Source: Pezicula radicicola
Lineage: Eukaryota; Ascomycota; Leotiomycetes; Helotiales; Dermateaceae
DNA length: 64,000 nucleotides
Direction: 5' to 3'
Assembly: GCA_003008705.1 (NCBI GenBank)
Contig: PDUO01000043.1
Span: forward strand, 372,460-436,459
The position numbers and the translations under genes were made by a program. Positions 36,123 through 49,223 of the stretch are shown one piece after another. The notes beneath the pieces were generated by a model. That model searched no databases, was not told the DNA's origin, and saw only the letters and a program-made list of their open reading frames with translations. Numbering within the stretch: position 1 is the stretch's first letter; each line of letters begins with the position of its first letter.

Positions 36123-39100
36123 CTACGCTACTTGTCGATTCTGTTCTGGATGCGGAAATTCGTCCTCAAGCTTCAGTCGGACCGAAACATTCATGCTCAA
36201 CAATTCTTGCACCAGCAACTTGGCAGCATACGGCATTGTCATCGTCGTTACTCCCCTTGTACTCTTGCATGTCTGACACCAGCCCTGGTATCCCATTAGC
36301 CCGCAAGTCTCACAGATGTCTACCTGATGAGCATCGCTACTAAGCATAAGTCTCTCAAGGAGCAGCTGACTGGCTCCGTAAGCAATCAGACAATCTCTCT
36401 CCATCTCTCCCAGTCTCAAGCCACCATCTCTTGAACGACCTTCCGTGGGCTGGCGCGTCAGAATTGCTCGAGGCCCTCGAGACCGGGAGTGCATCTTGTC
36501 TTGAACCATATGTTTTAACTTTTGGTAGTAAATGGGCCCGAAGAAGATGTATGCAGGGAGAGACTCTCCGGTAATGCCGCTAGTGACGAAATCTTTGCCA
36601 GAGTAGCTGAAGCCCTTCCGTATCAGAATATCGCCCATGTCATCAACATTACTACCTCCAAACGCAGTACCGTACTCAAGAGTCCCACGAAGCACACCTG
36701 CTTTCCCAGATAGAAGTTCTAACATTTTCCCCACTGTCATTCGAGAAGGGAAACCATGAGGGTTCATGATGATATCAGGAGTAACACCACTGTCGGCAAA
36801 GGGCATGTCTTCCTGGTTTACAATGATACCTACAACACCCTTTTGACCGTGACGAGAGGAAAACTTGTCACCTAGTTCGGGTCGTCTTGTCTGCCGGGTT
36901 TGGACCTTGATCACTCTGTTGTCAGATGTTTGAGAAACCATGATTTTGTCGATATAGCTGGGGTCTGGAAGACGGTAAGACATGGGCGCAGGTTTGTGAT
37001 CATTGGTGCCATAGTCAGAACCGATTCCAGTAGATGAGGTGTTGAGTGGAACCTCCTTGCAAAGGAACACCTGGCCAGATGAAATCTGTTCCCCAACCAT
37101 TGCTAGCCCATCACTACCTAAGATAGCGTGTTTGGCAATAATCTTTCCATCTTCCTCTACTCGACCGCCAATTTTGTCTTCGGAACGATTTGGATATCTT
37201 CGCAGTTGGGTAGAGTATTTTCGAAGTACTTGGCATCGTCCAAAGCCACGGTCACAAGAGGCTTTATTGAGAACAAGGGCATCTTCAATATCATACCCTG
37301 AATATGACATGACCGCAACCGTTGCATTTTGGCCAGCGGGAAGCTTGTCGTAATGGATCAACTCTATTGTTCGAGTTTTGACCATAGGTTGCTGGGGATA
37401 TACCATAAGATATAGCAGCGTATCGATGCGAGAAAATTGATTATATGCGATGGCTCCAATAGCTTGCTTGCCCATAGCACATTGATAAGTATTTCGTGGA
37501 GATTGATTATGATGCGGGTATGGAATGAGACCAGCGACTGCCCCTAAAATTGTGAATGGTTCAATTTCGAGATGTGTGCTATTCTCATCTATCTCTGCTT
37601 CGTAGAGCGCAATATTTGAGTCATTTTCCTCGTTCACATCAACATACTCGATCAGGCCTCGGTAAAGAAAGTCGTCGAAGTCCATTGTGCCTTTCCGCAG
37701 AGATTCAAGGTGATGCGCGGTAACCCTAGACTTTTGGTTTTCGACAACAATAAGTGGGCGACAGATTCTGCCTTCGTCCGTGGCTATGTGGACGGCATTG
37801 GTGTGGTGATTGATGTAGATACTAACAAAGGCTGAAACGCGTCCCATACGTCGGAATTTCCTGAAGGCATTCAGGAACGCTTTCGGTTCAGTCGTGAGAG
37901 CAAGTGGGGTGCCATTCACGAATATGACATATGCTCCTTCTGCGTAAATTTCCTTGCCACTCATTGAAACAATGTTTTCTGCGCCGAGTACTAGGACCAG
38001 ATTCCGCACAGGCCCTTCATCATCATTGGTGGTAATATGTGTCATAAGAGCCAGATTCTTGACCAGACCACAAGCCTCGCCCTCTGGGGTATCAGAGGGA
38101 CATAGCATACCAAATTGAGAGGGCTGTAACGCTCGTGGTCCACTAACTTTTCTTGTTTTCTCAAATTGACTGCTGATTCTTGTCATCATGCCAAGAGCGC
38201 TGATGTAGCTCAGTCTGCTTAGTACGTGTGTCACACCTGCTCGTTCCATCTTAAACCGCTTGAGGCTCCAATTGCCAGTTGAGATGGCACGATTCATTCC
38301 CAAACTTATGGAATTGCCATGCGATTGTAAATGGTTATACGCATCGAATTCAGTGGTACGATTTGGCTTCTTCAGAACTTTATCAATGTTCATTTTAAGG
38401 TCAGAATTGAACTTCTTGAAGAGGTCTTCAAAAAGTAGAGAAAGGAGCTGCCCAGCAAGTTCCAATCGTTTATTTCCCACATAATCGCGATCGTCTACTA
38501 GCTTCGGGTCGTGCATTGCCATGAGAACTCTGCGAACCATAAAGCAAATATAAAGTGCCTTTGGCCGAAAGTCGAGTCCCACTACAGGGACGTGTGTGAT
38601 GATTATGTTCGCAAGCGCTTCTAACCCATCTCCAACTGGATTTCGTCGTTGTGGTGCGCCTTGTGTCTTATTCCGACCTCCCATCTTGACTCGGGTTCCA
38701 ATGTATTCCAACGCTTGGTGTTGCGAGAAAATCCCGAGCTTTGAGCTTTCTTCGAAATTGACGGAAAAGTCGTCCTGATATTTGTTATCTGAGCCTGCCA
38801 CGAGCAATAACATCTCATGGTCAGACTGTATTCCCATCGCCTTGAGAATAATCACAATTGGAATTGGCTCTTGAAGAATATTGTGCTGTAAGGTAATTCG
38901 TTCCTTTTTCAGCATAACGTAACTTTTCGACTTACGCTCGTGGGTGGAACTGCTACAAGTAAGCATAGATCAATTACGACTCATAGCGGGGGGATTACCT
39001 CGTGACAGACGCAGAGACAATCCCCTTTTTTTGGTCAGTCTCCACAATTACTCTGTTCTTGCTCAATTGTTCTTGTACAAGAATAACTTTCTCGGTCCCG

Positions 39101-39875
39101 TTGACAATGAAGTATCCGCCGGGATCGAGCGCGCACTCATTCATGTGGGCCATTTGTCTGTCGTTTTTCCCCGCCAATCGACATTTGGAACTGCGGAGCA
39201 TAATGGGGAGACGTCCAATTGTGATTCCCTTCCTGATTATAACAGACTGGCCACGAACGTATTTAATATCTACACGGATTGGGGCGGCATAGGTCATATC
39301 ACGAAGACGGCATTCGTTAGGGGTGATTTCGTTCACAGGCTTTCGGTCTTCATTTTCATGGCGGTCGGGGTCGCCAATGTGAATATCCGTGTATCTAAAA
39401 ACCAGTCAGTATGAAATGCTCTATATCTGTTCCAAGGCAAGACGAACTCCAACCAAAAGCGCATGTCCACATCGCTGGTGACTTTTTTGTTTGCCTTGAC
39501 AATTTCCTTGATTTCATGGTCGATGAAGAAGTTGAAGGAATCGATATGTTGTTTAACCAGGCCCTTGACCTTCAGAAAAGCTGGCAAAAGGTTCCACTTG
39601 TCCTTCGCGGTGTTTATGGGATCTGTCAACTTTTTATCTCCGTAAAAGGGCTCGAGAAGAGCTGAGAAACCATCATCGGAGGTTTTTAAGCTGGGTTCTG
39701 CATCCACAGGAGCTCCCTTAGCCTTGCTTGCGCGTTTGCGTTGAGCATTCTCTGCGGAAGCGTCTTCAGCTGGCTTTGCGCGCTCTGGTGGTACTTTGTT
39801 CTGAGAAGCGGCCTTAGGACCTGACGAAGTTGAAACTTCGACTGGGCCGCCGGCTGCTTTCTTCTTTGGCGGCAT
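36123..39875 (-). CDS. rpc2: RNA polymerase III second-largest subunit Rpc2 (Ret1)
   Basis: Exons in coding order: 39875-39448, 39394-38999 and 38949-36123, giving 1,216 residues. It is the Pol III paralogue, not Rpb2 or Rpa2: the N-terminus [20 protein letters not shown] and [14 protein letters not shown] is typical of Rpc2, as is FQKT-free [20 protein letters not shown]. Conserved polymerase regions follow: [66 protein letters not shown] and the zinc site [16 protein letters not shown]. Intron 1 uses a gttcgt donor, chosen because it joins FWLE to YTDIHIG as the family requires. At intron 2 the acceptor gtagcag restores [13 protein letters not shown] Lys/Ala-rich extension (about 60 residues) precedes the conserved start. 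Confidence 0.97.
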
Positions 39876-41883
39876 CTCAAAGGGTTGTTGATGTAGACTG
39901 CTATGTAAGAGTATCTGAATCTTTTTTGGAGCCTGCCCCGCGATAGCTAATGTGCTTGCCGGGAAAAGGAAAAGATATTTTCCGATGCCAGAGAACCATA
40001 TTTCACGTGATATGGTACACTAAAATACCTCGAGTGACTCACTTAATTCAAGTAAACCTGCTTGATTTGGGTAACTGACTTGCCTGAGTAACTCACTTGA
40101 ACTGAATGATGACTCGTTTCATGTGAGTTAACTTATAGCAGTGTCTTTTTCGCTTGTTTTGTGTCCCAATTTCAATTTCCTAAACAGCGCACATGGACCC
40201 TACCTAGATATCGTGTTTACAACGAATAACCTTCTCGACTGCGATCCGATTAATATCTTTCATTTCCCTACCCAAAGCCTCCTGTCAAAGTGCTACCGGT
40301 ATTGTATGGGGTAAACTTGCTTGGGGTCAGAAACTATTGAAGTTCAAAGGTTCAAAGGTTCAAAAGCGGGCGAGGCGGGTAAGCCAGTTGGCCACTAGAA
40401 ATGCAAAGCACAAGGAACCACAACGCTGATTGAGCCTCCAAAAGAAAAAACAACAAAATTACAAAACTCTTCAAATTGCTATGTGAGACTGGGGTTGGAC
40501 TAACGGTTTTTGAGCTTTACTACCAATTTTTGCTCTTCAAATTCTCACCGCCATTTCCTCTCTATCGGCGCCTGACTCCTTACCTTACTCATTGGCTCGA
40601 ATATGTCCAACAGGTTTGTGGGTCAAATGCTGTTGTACAATGGTCCATGAGTTGTTAGGATCAGGACCAGCGTTTAAGCCACTCGATACAAGTAACAAGC
40701 CGTCCGCATGATGTGACCGTAGTGGCCACACACCCGTAGGCTCATAGAATATACTTATTAGTAGTGACAAGCTGGTAAAGTCGCGACGAGGATTTTGATT
40801 CCGAAGTTCTTCTTAAAATTATTAATAACCGTGATCAACGTTCAATAATACACCCTTCGTACTAACATCATGTGAAGCAAGACAACGAAATGACTTGATC
40901 TTAATACATCGCAAAGTCATTGCTGCCACGTACATATCCCGAGCCTTGCGCCCATCTCTGCTCCGCGAGGAGTTGTACATACCATACCGTAGGAACAGTC
41001 CAACCGAGTTTCAGATGTGGTGCCCAGTTCGCCTTCTGCCCTCAGAAGATAGCCGCCGATGAGGGGAAAGTATGCTTCGTAAGTAGAACGAAACAAACAA
41101 ATATCGATTATTCAATATCACAGAACTAGCACTACATCACGCGGACGAGCACATGTCCTTTGGGCAAGGCCAAAGCGATATGGCTCCTTTTCAGGGTCGA
41201 GAGTAAGGCTAGAGTAGTGCTTGGACTAGGAATGTGGGCTACTGAGCCAACAGTCATATTCATTGTTGTGCACTTTACTCAATAGATGATTATCTGAACA
41301 CTGCAACACTTTAACGTTCGCTGGGTTGCGCGTAGGGCCATGAGCCGGTCATTGACAAAGCCATTTTAACTGATATCTTCTGGCGCATAACCCGGATGTC
41401 CCAAGGCCAAAGGCCAAAAAGGGCTCTATGGTTTGGCAGCTGGACAGTTGGGCAACCCTCTCATTATTGTCCAGAGTTAACTCAAATCATTCCGATTTCC
41501 TGGGACCAGAGCCCTCTACCTCGAAGCTGCCATAGAACCGTGATAGAAAGGTGAATATAAGAATGCAATGCTGCTTAGTTGTAAACGGCTCACACCGTGT
41601 GGATGGTGCGTGCGTTAGCGCTAGTTTACCCATTTTCATTCAACCTCCTACTATAGTGCTCCTCCAAGTTATCACACTCTTTTGCCTGGCAACGACGATT
41701 CGTTTTTGCGCCTGGCATTTCCAGGACGCATTTGTTGGATATTTCCCAGGTACTGTCGCCTCCTCCACCCTCGTGCTCTGTCGCTGGCCGTCGCACACGT
41801 TGGCAGACTCCCTACAACCCCACCCTGTTCTCTGCTTCGTAAATTCATTCTGACAGTATCGAGTAGTAATATAGAAACTCAAT
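39876..41883. other. Intergenic, divergent promoters of rpc2 and the Pumilio gene
   Basis: About 2 kb. Repeated GAGTNACTCACTT-type phrases occur at 40031-40100, and three tandem GGTTCAAA-like units at about 40336-40362. No gene is supported. Confidence 0.5.
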
Positions 41884-44800
41884 ATGGCATACAGCGAACG
41901 GATGGACGATTTGCGCTTCCGGACGCAGCAGTCCCCTCGAAACGATTCTTCGCTCATGGGACTCGTATCCCCTCCACGAAATGGCTCACGCGTAGGGCCC
42001 CAACAGCCTCTACACTCGCAGGATGGTCGAGGAGGCTTGACTCGGAGATTCACAACAGACTCTTCAAGGGTACCGACACTTTCAACGCTCACAAACCGAG
42101 GCGGCCAGGAGGAATATAATGTAAGCATTGTTCAACCCACAATCCATTGTTCAATAACGTAGCCGCCCCATTGTCTCCCCGTCAATTGCTCAATTTGTGT
42201 ACAATGGCTTGTAGCTAATTTCATCCACATCTATTCAGACTTACCATAAGGTCCAACTCGTAAGCAATTTATCTTATCCCGCCACGCATAAAACCCAAAT
42301 CCAGCCTCCGAACCCCGTTTGACATCAACCACCCCAACCCCCGTCCAGCCCTCCTCAACTTTGCATTGCAGAACTTTGGTTGACCCTTGTGTAGCTAGAA
42401 AAGAAGAAGTTGGAATACGAACGTCTGCGCGAGCAGAAACGGCGCTTCGAGGCAGAAATGCAACTGCTGGACCTACAGCAACGTCGCGAAGAACAAGAAC
42501 TTGCGCAGATGCAAGAGGACCTTGGACGAACCAATGCAGGACATCAGTCTGAACCAACAACACCGCCTGAGTATCGAGATTCAAACTCGGGTTTCCCTTC
42601 GGTTTTCTCCCGCCCTAATCGATACTCAACTTCAAGTCTTACCTCTCCACCAGGGCTTTACAATCGCCCAGGACGATCAGGTTCTCAGCTTACTTCTCCC
42701 CAATCCGGAATAATGCCATCTCGACTCATGATGGAGGACAAGATGCCTTCGAAATCGGTGCCTGGTTCCCGACGCAATAGTGATGAAGACGAGAAGGAAG
42801 AAGCAGTGAGACAGGATCCAACAAGCCACAGATCTACAAACGCGTAAGTTTTAAGTTTTAAGCCATATATTGGGTTATCTTGGTTTTCTCAATTGCGCGT
42901 TTGAGCCATCAAAGGAATACTGCACCTTCCATCAGTATACCAAGTGCCTGTTCAGGTTCGAGGCCAGTGCCTCTCGGGATACCCCCATCAGAGACGAATA
43001 GCACATTGAGCACGGTTCTGCAGACTATCGCTGTGACAAGGCCAAAATCATACGATACTGTTGATATCAAGTGATATTCCTAATAAGGGCTTGTTAGCCA
43101 CTTTCCAGATTCACTATTTGAATCTTAAGACCTACCTAGCAGTTCGAACCTTCCCCTCCCACAGCTTTCTTTTAAACAACACCCCAGACAGCCTTTGTTG
43201 GTCAGCCAGGTATTCACTTGCGTGGGTGTAGCTTAATTGACAGCAGGGGTGTCTCCATACCTCATTATATTGAGACAAGCCACTCACCATTTCCAATACA
43301 CGACTTCTTCACTTTCCAATAACCCCTCTAGTCAAGAGGGAAATTGGGCTTTGACTTCTCTGTTGCTCGCTCTTGTAGAGCGCTCTTCATTCATATTCTC
43401 TATCAACCTCTCTGCATGAATTTTTCCTCCTCAACCTCAACTCCTGATCTGAGCTTCCCATTTGCGGCACCTATTAGCTAGCTGCATTCATTAACACACA
43501 AATAGTCTCAACAGATACTCAATGCCAGTGACCAAATCTCGCAACGGCATGCACGAGATGCTGTCCTTGGATCAGACAAATACTGCTCGATTCCTCTTTG
43601 GCGAGGAAGAAGGTGCAACATCCCCAGATGTCAAGAGCTACTTGCAGATGAACGCAACGGATGACAAATTCCCGATTCTTGTTCGTCGTGAGGAGTACCC
43701 TGGCTTGGTAGGTTTCGTTTTATTCACCATGAAGTTGTTAACTGACCGCCATATGTAGCTTTCCGCGTCATCTGCAGCTCTCGATCTAGCTTTATCTCAG
43801 TCCCCTGGACCAGACGCCCACTCCGGTGGATGGAGTTCGTTTGCGCGTCACCGTCCATCACAACAAAGCTTGCCAATGAACACCATTCAAAGCCAACTAA
43901 ACGGCCAAACCCCATCTTCAGCTTCGCAATCTAACGGCCCTGAATCTCCCATCAGCGTGCGCCCATCTTATCGACACTCATTGGATTTAAAGTTCTTCGA
44001 CGGTGCAATGGACTCTCCGCCGCAGGTGTCTTCTCCTCCAAAGCATACCCAAGCTACACCACCAAAATTGCAATCTTCGTACTCAGCAAATGACGTTCCA
44101 ACAATGAAAACTAATGGCAACAGCAACAGTGCTTCCAGTGTCAACACTACCCCAAACTCGCACGCCCAGCAACACTTCCACAATCACAATGCCAGCTTAG
44201 GTCGAATCCCCCCCAATGCGATGAACAACAGACTCAGTCGCGACTTGTCATCTGCCGATGGACCCAATGGCTTACGGGATGCGCAGAACGGTGGTTATCA
44301 ATCAATCCAGTCTGCCCTTCAAGCCAGCGCTCCTCCTTTTGGCCCATCCGTCACTCAAAGCATGTCGCAAGCTCAGACTTCGCCTAGCATGACCTCTCCT
44401 ACAAGCCAGCAAGGTTATTCGGCCCCAGGCGGATACTACAACAGCACTTACAACATGCAAATGATGACTATGGGTATGCAGAATATGCAGATGGCTCAGC
44501 CAATGTATTCTCCTCACAACCCCTATGCTACCTATGGCAGTGGGTATCCTCAAAATGGGGTACGTGACAGTCAAGCACGAGTTATTCAACAACGTCGTCA
44601 GACCGATGGCGAAGGTAAGCATTCAACCCGTCTCGTACGTAGATCGATCTACTAACAAATGTCCAGCAATGAATCGGTTTGCCAACCTGCCTCTTGAACA
44701 ACTTGGTGGTGAGATATATGCTTTATGCAAAGATCAGCACGGCTGCCGATATCTGCAAAAGAAGTTGGAAGACAGAGTTCCTGATCAGGTACACATGATC

Positions 44801-45961
44801 TGGCTTGAGACAAATCAACATGTCATTGAATTGATGACCGACCCATTTGGCAATTACTTGTGTCAGAAATTGCTGGAATACTGCAACGACGAGGAACGTA
44901 CTGTTCTCATCGAAAATGCCTCTCACGACCTTGTACGAATTGCTCTCAATCAGCACGGCACTCGTGCACTGCAGAAGATGATTGAATTCATCTCCACACC
45001 TGGCCAGGTCCAAACAATCATTGGTGCCCTTCGATACCGAGTTGTTGAGCTCATTCAAGACTTGAACGGCAACCACGTCATTCAAAAATGTCTCAACAAG
45101 CTATCTCCAACAGATGCCCAATTCATTTTTGACGCGGTTGGCCATCATTGTGTTGATGTTGGTACCCATCGTCATGGATGCTGTGTCCTTCAACGCTGTA
45201 TAGACCATGCTTCAGGAGAGCAGAAGGCTTGGTTGATTAGACAAATCTCTAACAATGCTTTTGTTCTGGTCCAAGATCCTTTCGGCAACTACGTTGTGCA
45301 GTACATCCTCGATTTGAATGAGCCAGTCTTCACTGAGCCACTTGTGGCCATGTTTCAAGGACGCGTTGGCCAACTCTCGCGACAGAAGTTCAGCTCCAAC
45401 GTGATCGAAAAATGTCTTCGCTGTGCCCAAGAGCCTTCAAAGGATATGTTGATCGATGAGATGCTACAACCAACGGAGCTTGACCGTCTTCTTCGGGATT
45501 CTTTTGCCAACTATGTCATCCAAACTGCTTTGGATTATGCAAACCCCAGCATGAAGACACGACTCATTGAAGCCATTCGTCCCTACCTGCCTGCAATCCG
45601 AACTACGCCTTACGGACGTCGCATCCAAGCAAAGATTCAGGGAAATGAAGGCCGCAGCGGTTCCTCCAGTGGTCAGGCAACTCCGAACGAGACGACCATT
45701 GAGCCCAGTCAACCTGCTGTACGTCACCACCGCGGTATTTCGAATGCGTCGGCTGGTGGCTTTGTCAGCCCACCTGCAAGCGCATATACAAATGGCTACG
45801 GCTCCAGCAACAATTCAACAAGCGGTCTGCCTACCTCGTCTAACCAAGCAAACGGCTTCTCTGCAGGAGATATGCTCACTTCTCCCACGGGCTCTCAACA
45901 AGCTTACCCATACTCCTACAACAGATCAAATGGTCAGGCAGGAGCTGGAAACTGGCTTTGA
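41884..45961 (+). CDS. Pumilio-family (PUF) RNA-binding protein
   Basis: Exons 41884-42120, 42239-42259, 42395-42843, 43515-43707, 43759-44614 and 44667-45961 give 1,016 residues. The C-terminal Pumilio homology domain (about 590-920) has its eight repeats: CRYLQKKLED, GNYLCQKLLEYC, GTRALQKMIEF, GNHVIQKCLNKL, GCCVLQRCID, GNYVVQYILD, SNVIEKCLRCA and ANYVIQTALDYA. KFSSNVIEKCLR places it near yeast Puf4/Mpt5, which bind UGUA elements in 3' UTRs and promote mRNA repression or decay. The N-terminal half is disordered, with a coiled coil at exon 2/3 (TYHKVQL joined to LEKKKLEYERLREQ) and Gln/Asn/Ser-rich stretches. Exon 2 is only 21 bases. The 671-base intron before exon 4 is atypically long for this window. 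Confidence 0.93.
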
Positions 45962-47048
45962 GTCACACTTGGCACTGCAATATTGACACCATTGTCATGA
46001 CGATACGATCTTTTACGCACATGTAACGGTACGAGGAACGAACTCCCTTTCCGAGCCTTCGAAATCACAGTCCTTCAATATGCTTTGCCACTGCAGCTCC
46101 CGAATCAGTGTGCTGCTTTGCCCTCATGCATCTTTGGAGAACAAAATTTCGATGACTGTTTTCACATACGAACTTTTACGGCCCATTGTTGTTACATTAG
46201 CATCCCAAGGCGCATCATTAGTGCAAATCATTTCGCTTCCTTTGCATTCGATCGCCGTTGCATGCATGCTTGATGAGTGGGTGCGGCATCTAACCGTACT
46301 ACGTCAGCTGCCTTCTGTATCATAGGATCTCATCCAACCTCGACAAAATCTCAGCGCAACGTACTATGCGAGCAACTGCGCGGCTCGACCTGTACCTGTA
46401 TGCTTGGCAGCATCTGACATAGACACAATTTCCTTTCAGTTATTTCATTGCGGCGGTTCTTTTTTTTTTGGGCGTGTATTTTCGACATTCAGGTCATACG
46501 CAGAAAGATCTTGTGCCCGCGCATTTCTGCCAAATTCCCCTTCTAGTGCCGTCATGTTTTAACTTCTCGAGGCTTACTCTTCCAGTCATTGGATTTGAGT
46601 GGACTTGTGGGAAGGTTATCTCCGGAAGACTTTGTATCTCATCGTTTCTTCGATAGCAAAATTGGTTTCTCTGAATTGCTTGTTGTGAGCATCAAAGTCC
46701 CGCGGCGCATGATAAATATTATTATTCATTTCTCAGAGGGGTGGAGTCGTACGGCGGGGATCACTTGTAACTAGAAGAAAATGAAGATCAAGTCCATGAA
46801 CACTCGCCGTTAATCAGTTGATGTGTTGTGATTTAATTTCGTTGTTGCATTGAGGTGCTGGGTGCGAGGTAAGGGTACCATAGGTCGTTGTCGTTCAACG
46901 GCGGTCTCAACGCACATAGTGCCGCCCAATGCCGCCGCCTAGTTCCACCATCAGATTCTGCTGTGCACTTCGCTAAATCCCTAAACGTGACTTAGTGCCC
47001 TCTCTTTATTTTCAAACTCCAACTTCAACTTCAACGCGACAAAATGAA
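45962..47048. other. Intergenic, Pumilio gene 3' flank to tad3
   Basis: 3' flank of the Pumilio gene and the tad3 promoter. A T10 run at about 46460-46469. Small frames are not supported. Confidence 0.5.
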
Positions 47049-48275
47049 ATGGGAGCCAAACACAACTGTGACCAGTTTACTTCAAATGCACCAGAAGAAG
47101 AATCGCCTTCAGCCATGTCTCCAAAGAAGGCGTCCTTTCTCCCTTTGAAGACTACCTTGGAAACAAGGACCCAAAATCCAGTCATTAGTGTGTACTTCAC
47201 GAGTGTCCCTATGAAGAAGGCCAGCGGAGCCCTCGGGTATGTAATCCCTATAAACTAACAGCCCATTTCTGACGTTTGCTTCAGTTCGATTCGTAGCATT
47301 ATGCCAAGGGAGGATGATCTAGACCTACAGCATCTTCGAAGAGTCGCAAAATACACAGATGTTCCTGAGCACGTGCGAGCCTCCGTAGTCGCAGCGAGGA
47401 ACCAGCCTAATGACTTTGACAGTTTTGAAGGGTTTCATGAAGTCCTTGTCATAATAGGCCCCACAATGACCTATTTTCCAGAGGAAGTAGTCCAGGTACT
47501 TTCGCCACTATTCGCCCCAATCACCATCTGCTCGGCTGAAGTACCCCTTTTGTCACCGACGTCTCAAGAACAAGCCAATCTATGGACTTCTCAATACTGG
47601 CCAACTGTGTACAAGAGGAGCAACCCATTTGGTCCGCATCCAAGTATCGTTTCTAGGGCAGAAGAAGAATTCAGAGATGATGCCGGGAAATGGATGGGTT
47701 TAGCAGCAGAGGCGGCTAGGCAATCTAGCGAGGTTGGCCATGGTGAAGCAATCGGAGTGGTAGTTGTGGAGAGGCGTCATGGTACAGCATATCCCCTTGC
47801 CATAGCCGGTGATTCTCGATGGTTGGGCTGGGACCATGACGGATCGGGAAATCCCGCCGCTCACGCGGTCCTCAGGGCCATCGCTATGATTGCTAATGGC
47901 TTGAGAGAATCCGAAGAAACTGCTAGAGAAGAGCAAACTGCATCGGGTGCTTTACAGGCTTTCGGACATGAGAATACGACTACCATTGAGAGTGAAGAAC
48001 ATCGGCCTTCCTCTAGTGGCTATTTATGCCATAACCTGGAAATATACTGCACACACGAGCCTTGCGTCATGTGCTCAATGGCTATTTTACATTCTAGATT
48101 CGGGAAGGTTATTTTCCAACAAGAAATGCGGATCACAGGCGGGCTCTGCGCAGAGGGTAAGCTTGGACATGGGCTGTTCTGGCGCAAGGAGCTAAATTGG
48201 CAATTACTTGGTTGGCAGATGATTGTAGAGGATATAAGCAAAGTAGAGTATCTTAATAAATGTATTAACGTCTAG
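47049..48275 (+). CDS. tad3: tRNA-specific adenosine deaminase subunit Tad3
   Basis: Exons 47049-47236 and 47285-48275 (phase 2 junction) give 392 residues. Tad3 is the structural partner of Tad2 in the enzyme that makes inosine at position 34 of tRNAs. The deaminase domain has AAHAVLRAI, where Val replaces the catalytic Glu of HAE, the hallmark of Tad3, and the zinc-binding EPCVMCSMAILHSR. N-terminal block LKTTLETRTQNPV and VYFTSVP also fits. An out-of-frame ATG at 47044 overlaps the chosen start, and an in-frame ATG at 47115 (MSPKKASF) is an alternative. The final ~12 codons are AT-rich and the stop lies at the edge of the AT-rich repeat block, so the natural C-terminus may have been altered. 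Confidence 0.9.
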
Positions 48276-48539
48276 GTAAAATATAATGTTATTTTAGTAG
48301 ATAGTTTAAAATAGTAGTAATACCTAGTAAGCTTATATAACCCCTAGGTTAAGTAGTAGGTTTAGGCTTAAGCTTAAGATTAAGGGTTTACTTACCTATA
48401 AGCTCTCTACTAAGATATATCCTCTAAAGGCCCCCATAACTATAGGGCTTTATAGAGTCTAACTTTAAGTATTAATATCTTAAGAACTACTAAGCTTATT
48501 TAAGTAATTCCTATTATTATATTAGGCTATAGGCTATAA

Positions 48540-48705
48540 GTATAGAGTGAAATAGGACAGGTAGGTAGAGTAGGTATAGCTTAAAGTATACTATAAATAT
48601 AGGGTAGAAGGAGCGTTAAATAGAGTTTATAATAAATAGATAAGAGATAATAATATATAAAACTAAAGACTTAAATTCAAAGTTATCTATCTACTAGAAA
48701 AGAGC
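48540..48705 (-). repeat. Partial LTR, reverse orientation
   Basis: 3' part of the ~700-bp LTR family read on the minus strand (tattaggctataggctataag start, then the gtaggtagagtagg patch). It stops abruptly where a plus-strand copy begins. Confidence 0.65.
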
Positions 48706-49223
48706 TATTATATTATATAATATAATTATATACTATAATACTCTATAGCTATAGTAACCTTTAGTAGTTACTAAACCCCTATAACTATATTTACTACTTC
48801 TGTATATAACTCTAGCTATACTAGTTATATAACCTTAGTTTCTATATTATATATTTCCTTATTAGGAATAATATATATAAGAAATTAAACTAGTTAAATT
48901 AAATATATAAGGAAGGAGAAAACTAAACTAGTAGTTTTCTAGTTATAAACTAGTTTCTAGTTTAGAAAGATTAAGTAGGAATAGTAAGGTCTAATTAAGT
49001 AGACTAAATAAGGTAATTTATATAAATTTACCATTTAGGTAATGTATACAATTATATACTTATAATATATATTTTATTTTATATAGTATTTTATAAGTAA
49101 AGTAAAGTTTCCCTAACTTAGTAGTTTATATAACTTAGTCTATACTAAATATAGTAGTATTTATAACTAGCCTTTTATATATAGATAGATAACTTTAAAT
49201 TTAAGTCTTTAGTTCTATATATT
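48706..49223 (+). repeat. Partial LTR, forward orientation
   Basis: 5' three quarters of the LTR family, heavily AT-shifted (TATTAT replacing the TGTTGT start seen in less mutated copies). Lacks the family's 3' tail and abuts the next copy. Confidence 0.65.

Noticed and set aside
35669..36343. 224-codon plus-strand frame
   Set aside because: Overlaps the conserved C-terminal coding sequence of rpc2 on the other strand and shows no domain.
43222..43287. Cloverleaf-like sequence in the Pumilio intron (GTGGGTG pairing with CACTCAC, GTCTC pairing with GAGAC)
   Set aside because: There is no B-box, the anticodon and T arms fail, and stems of this length can arise by chance.
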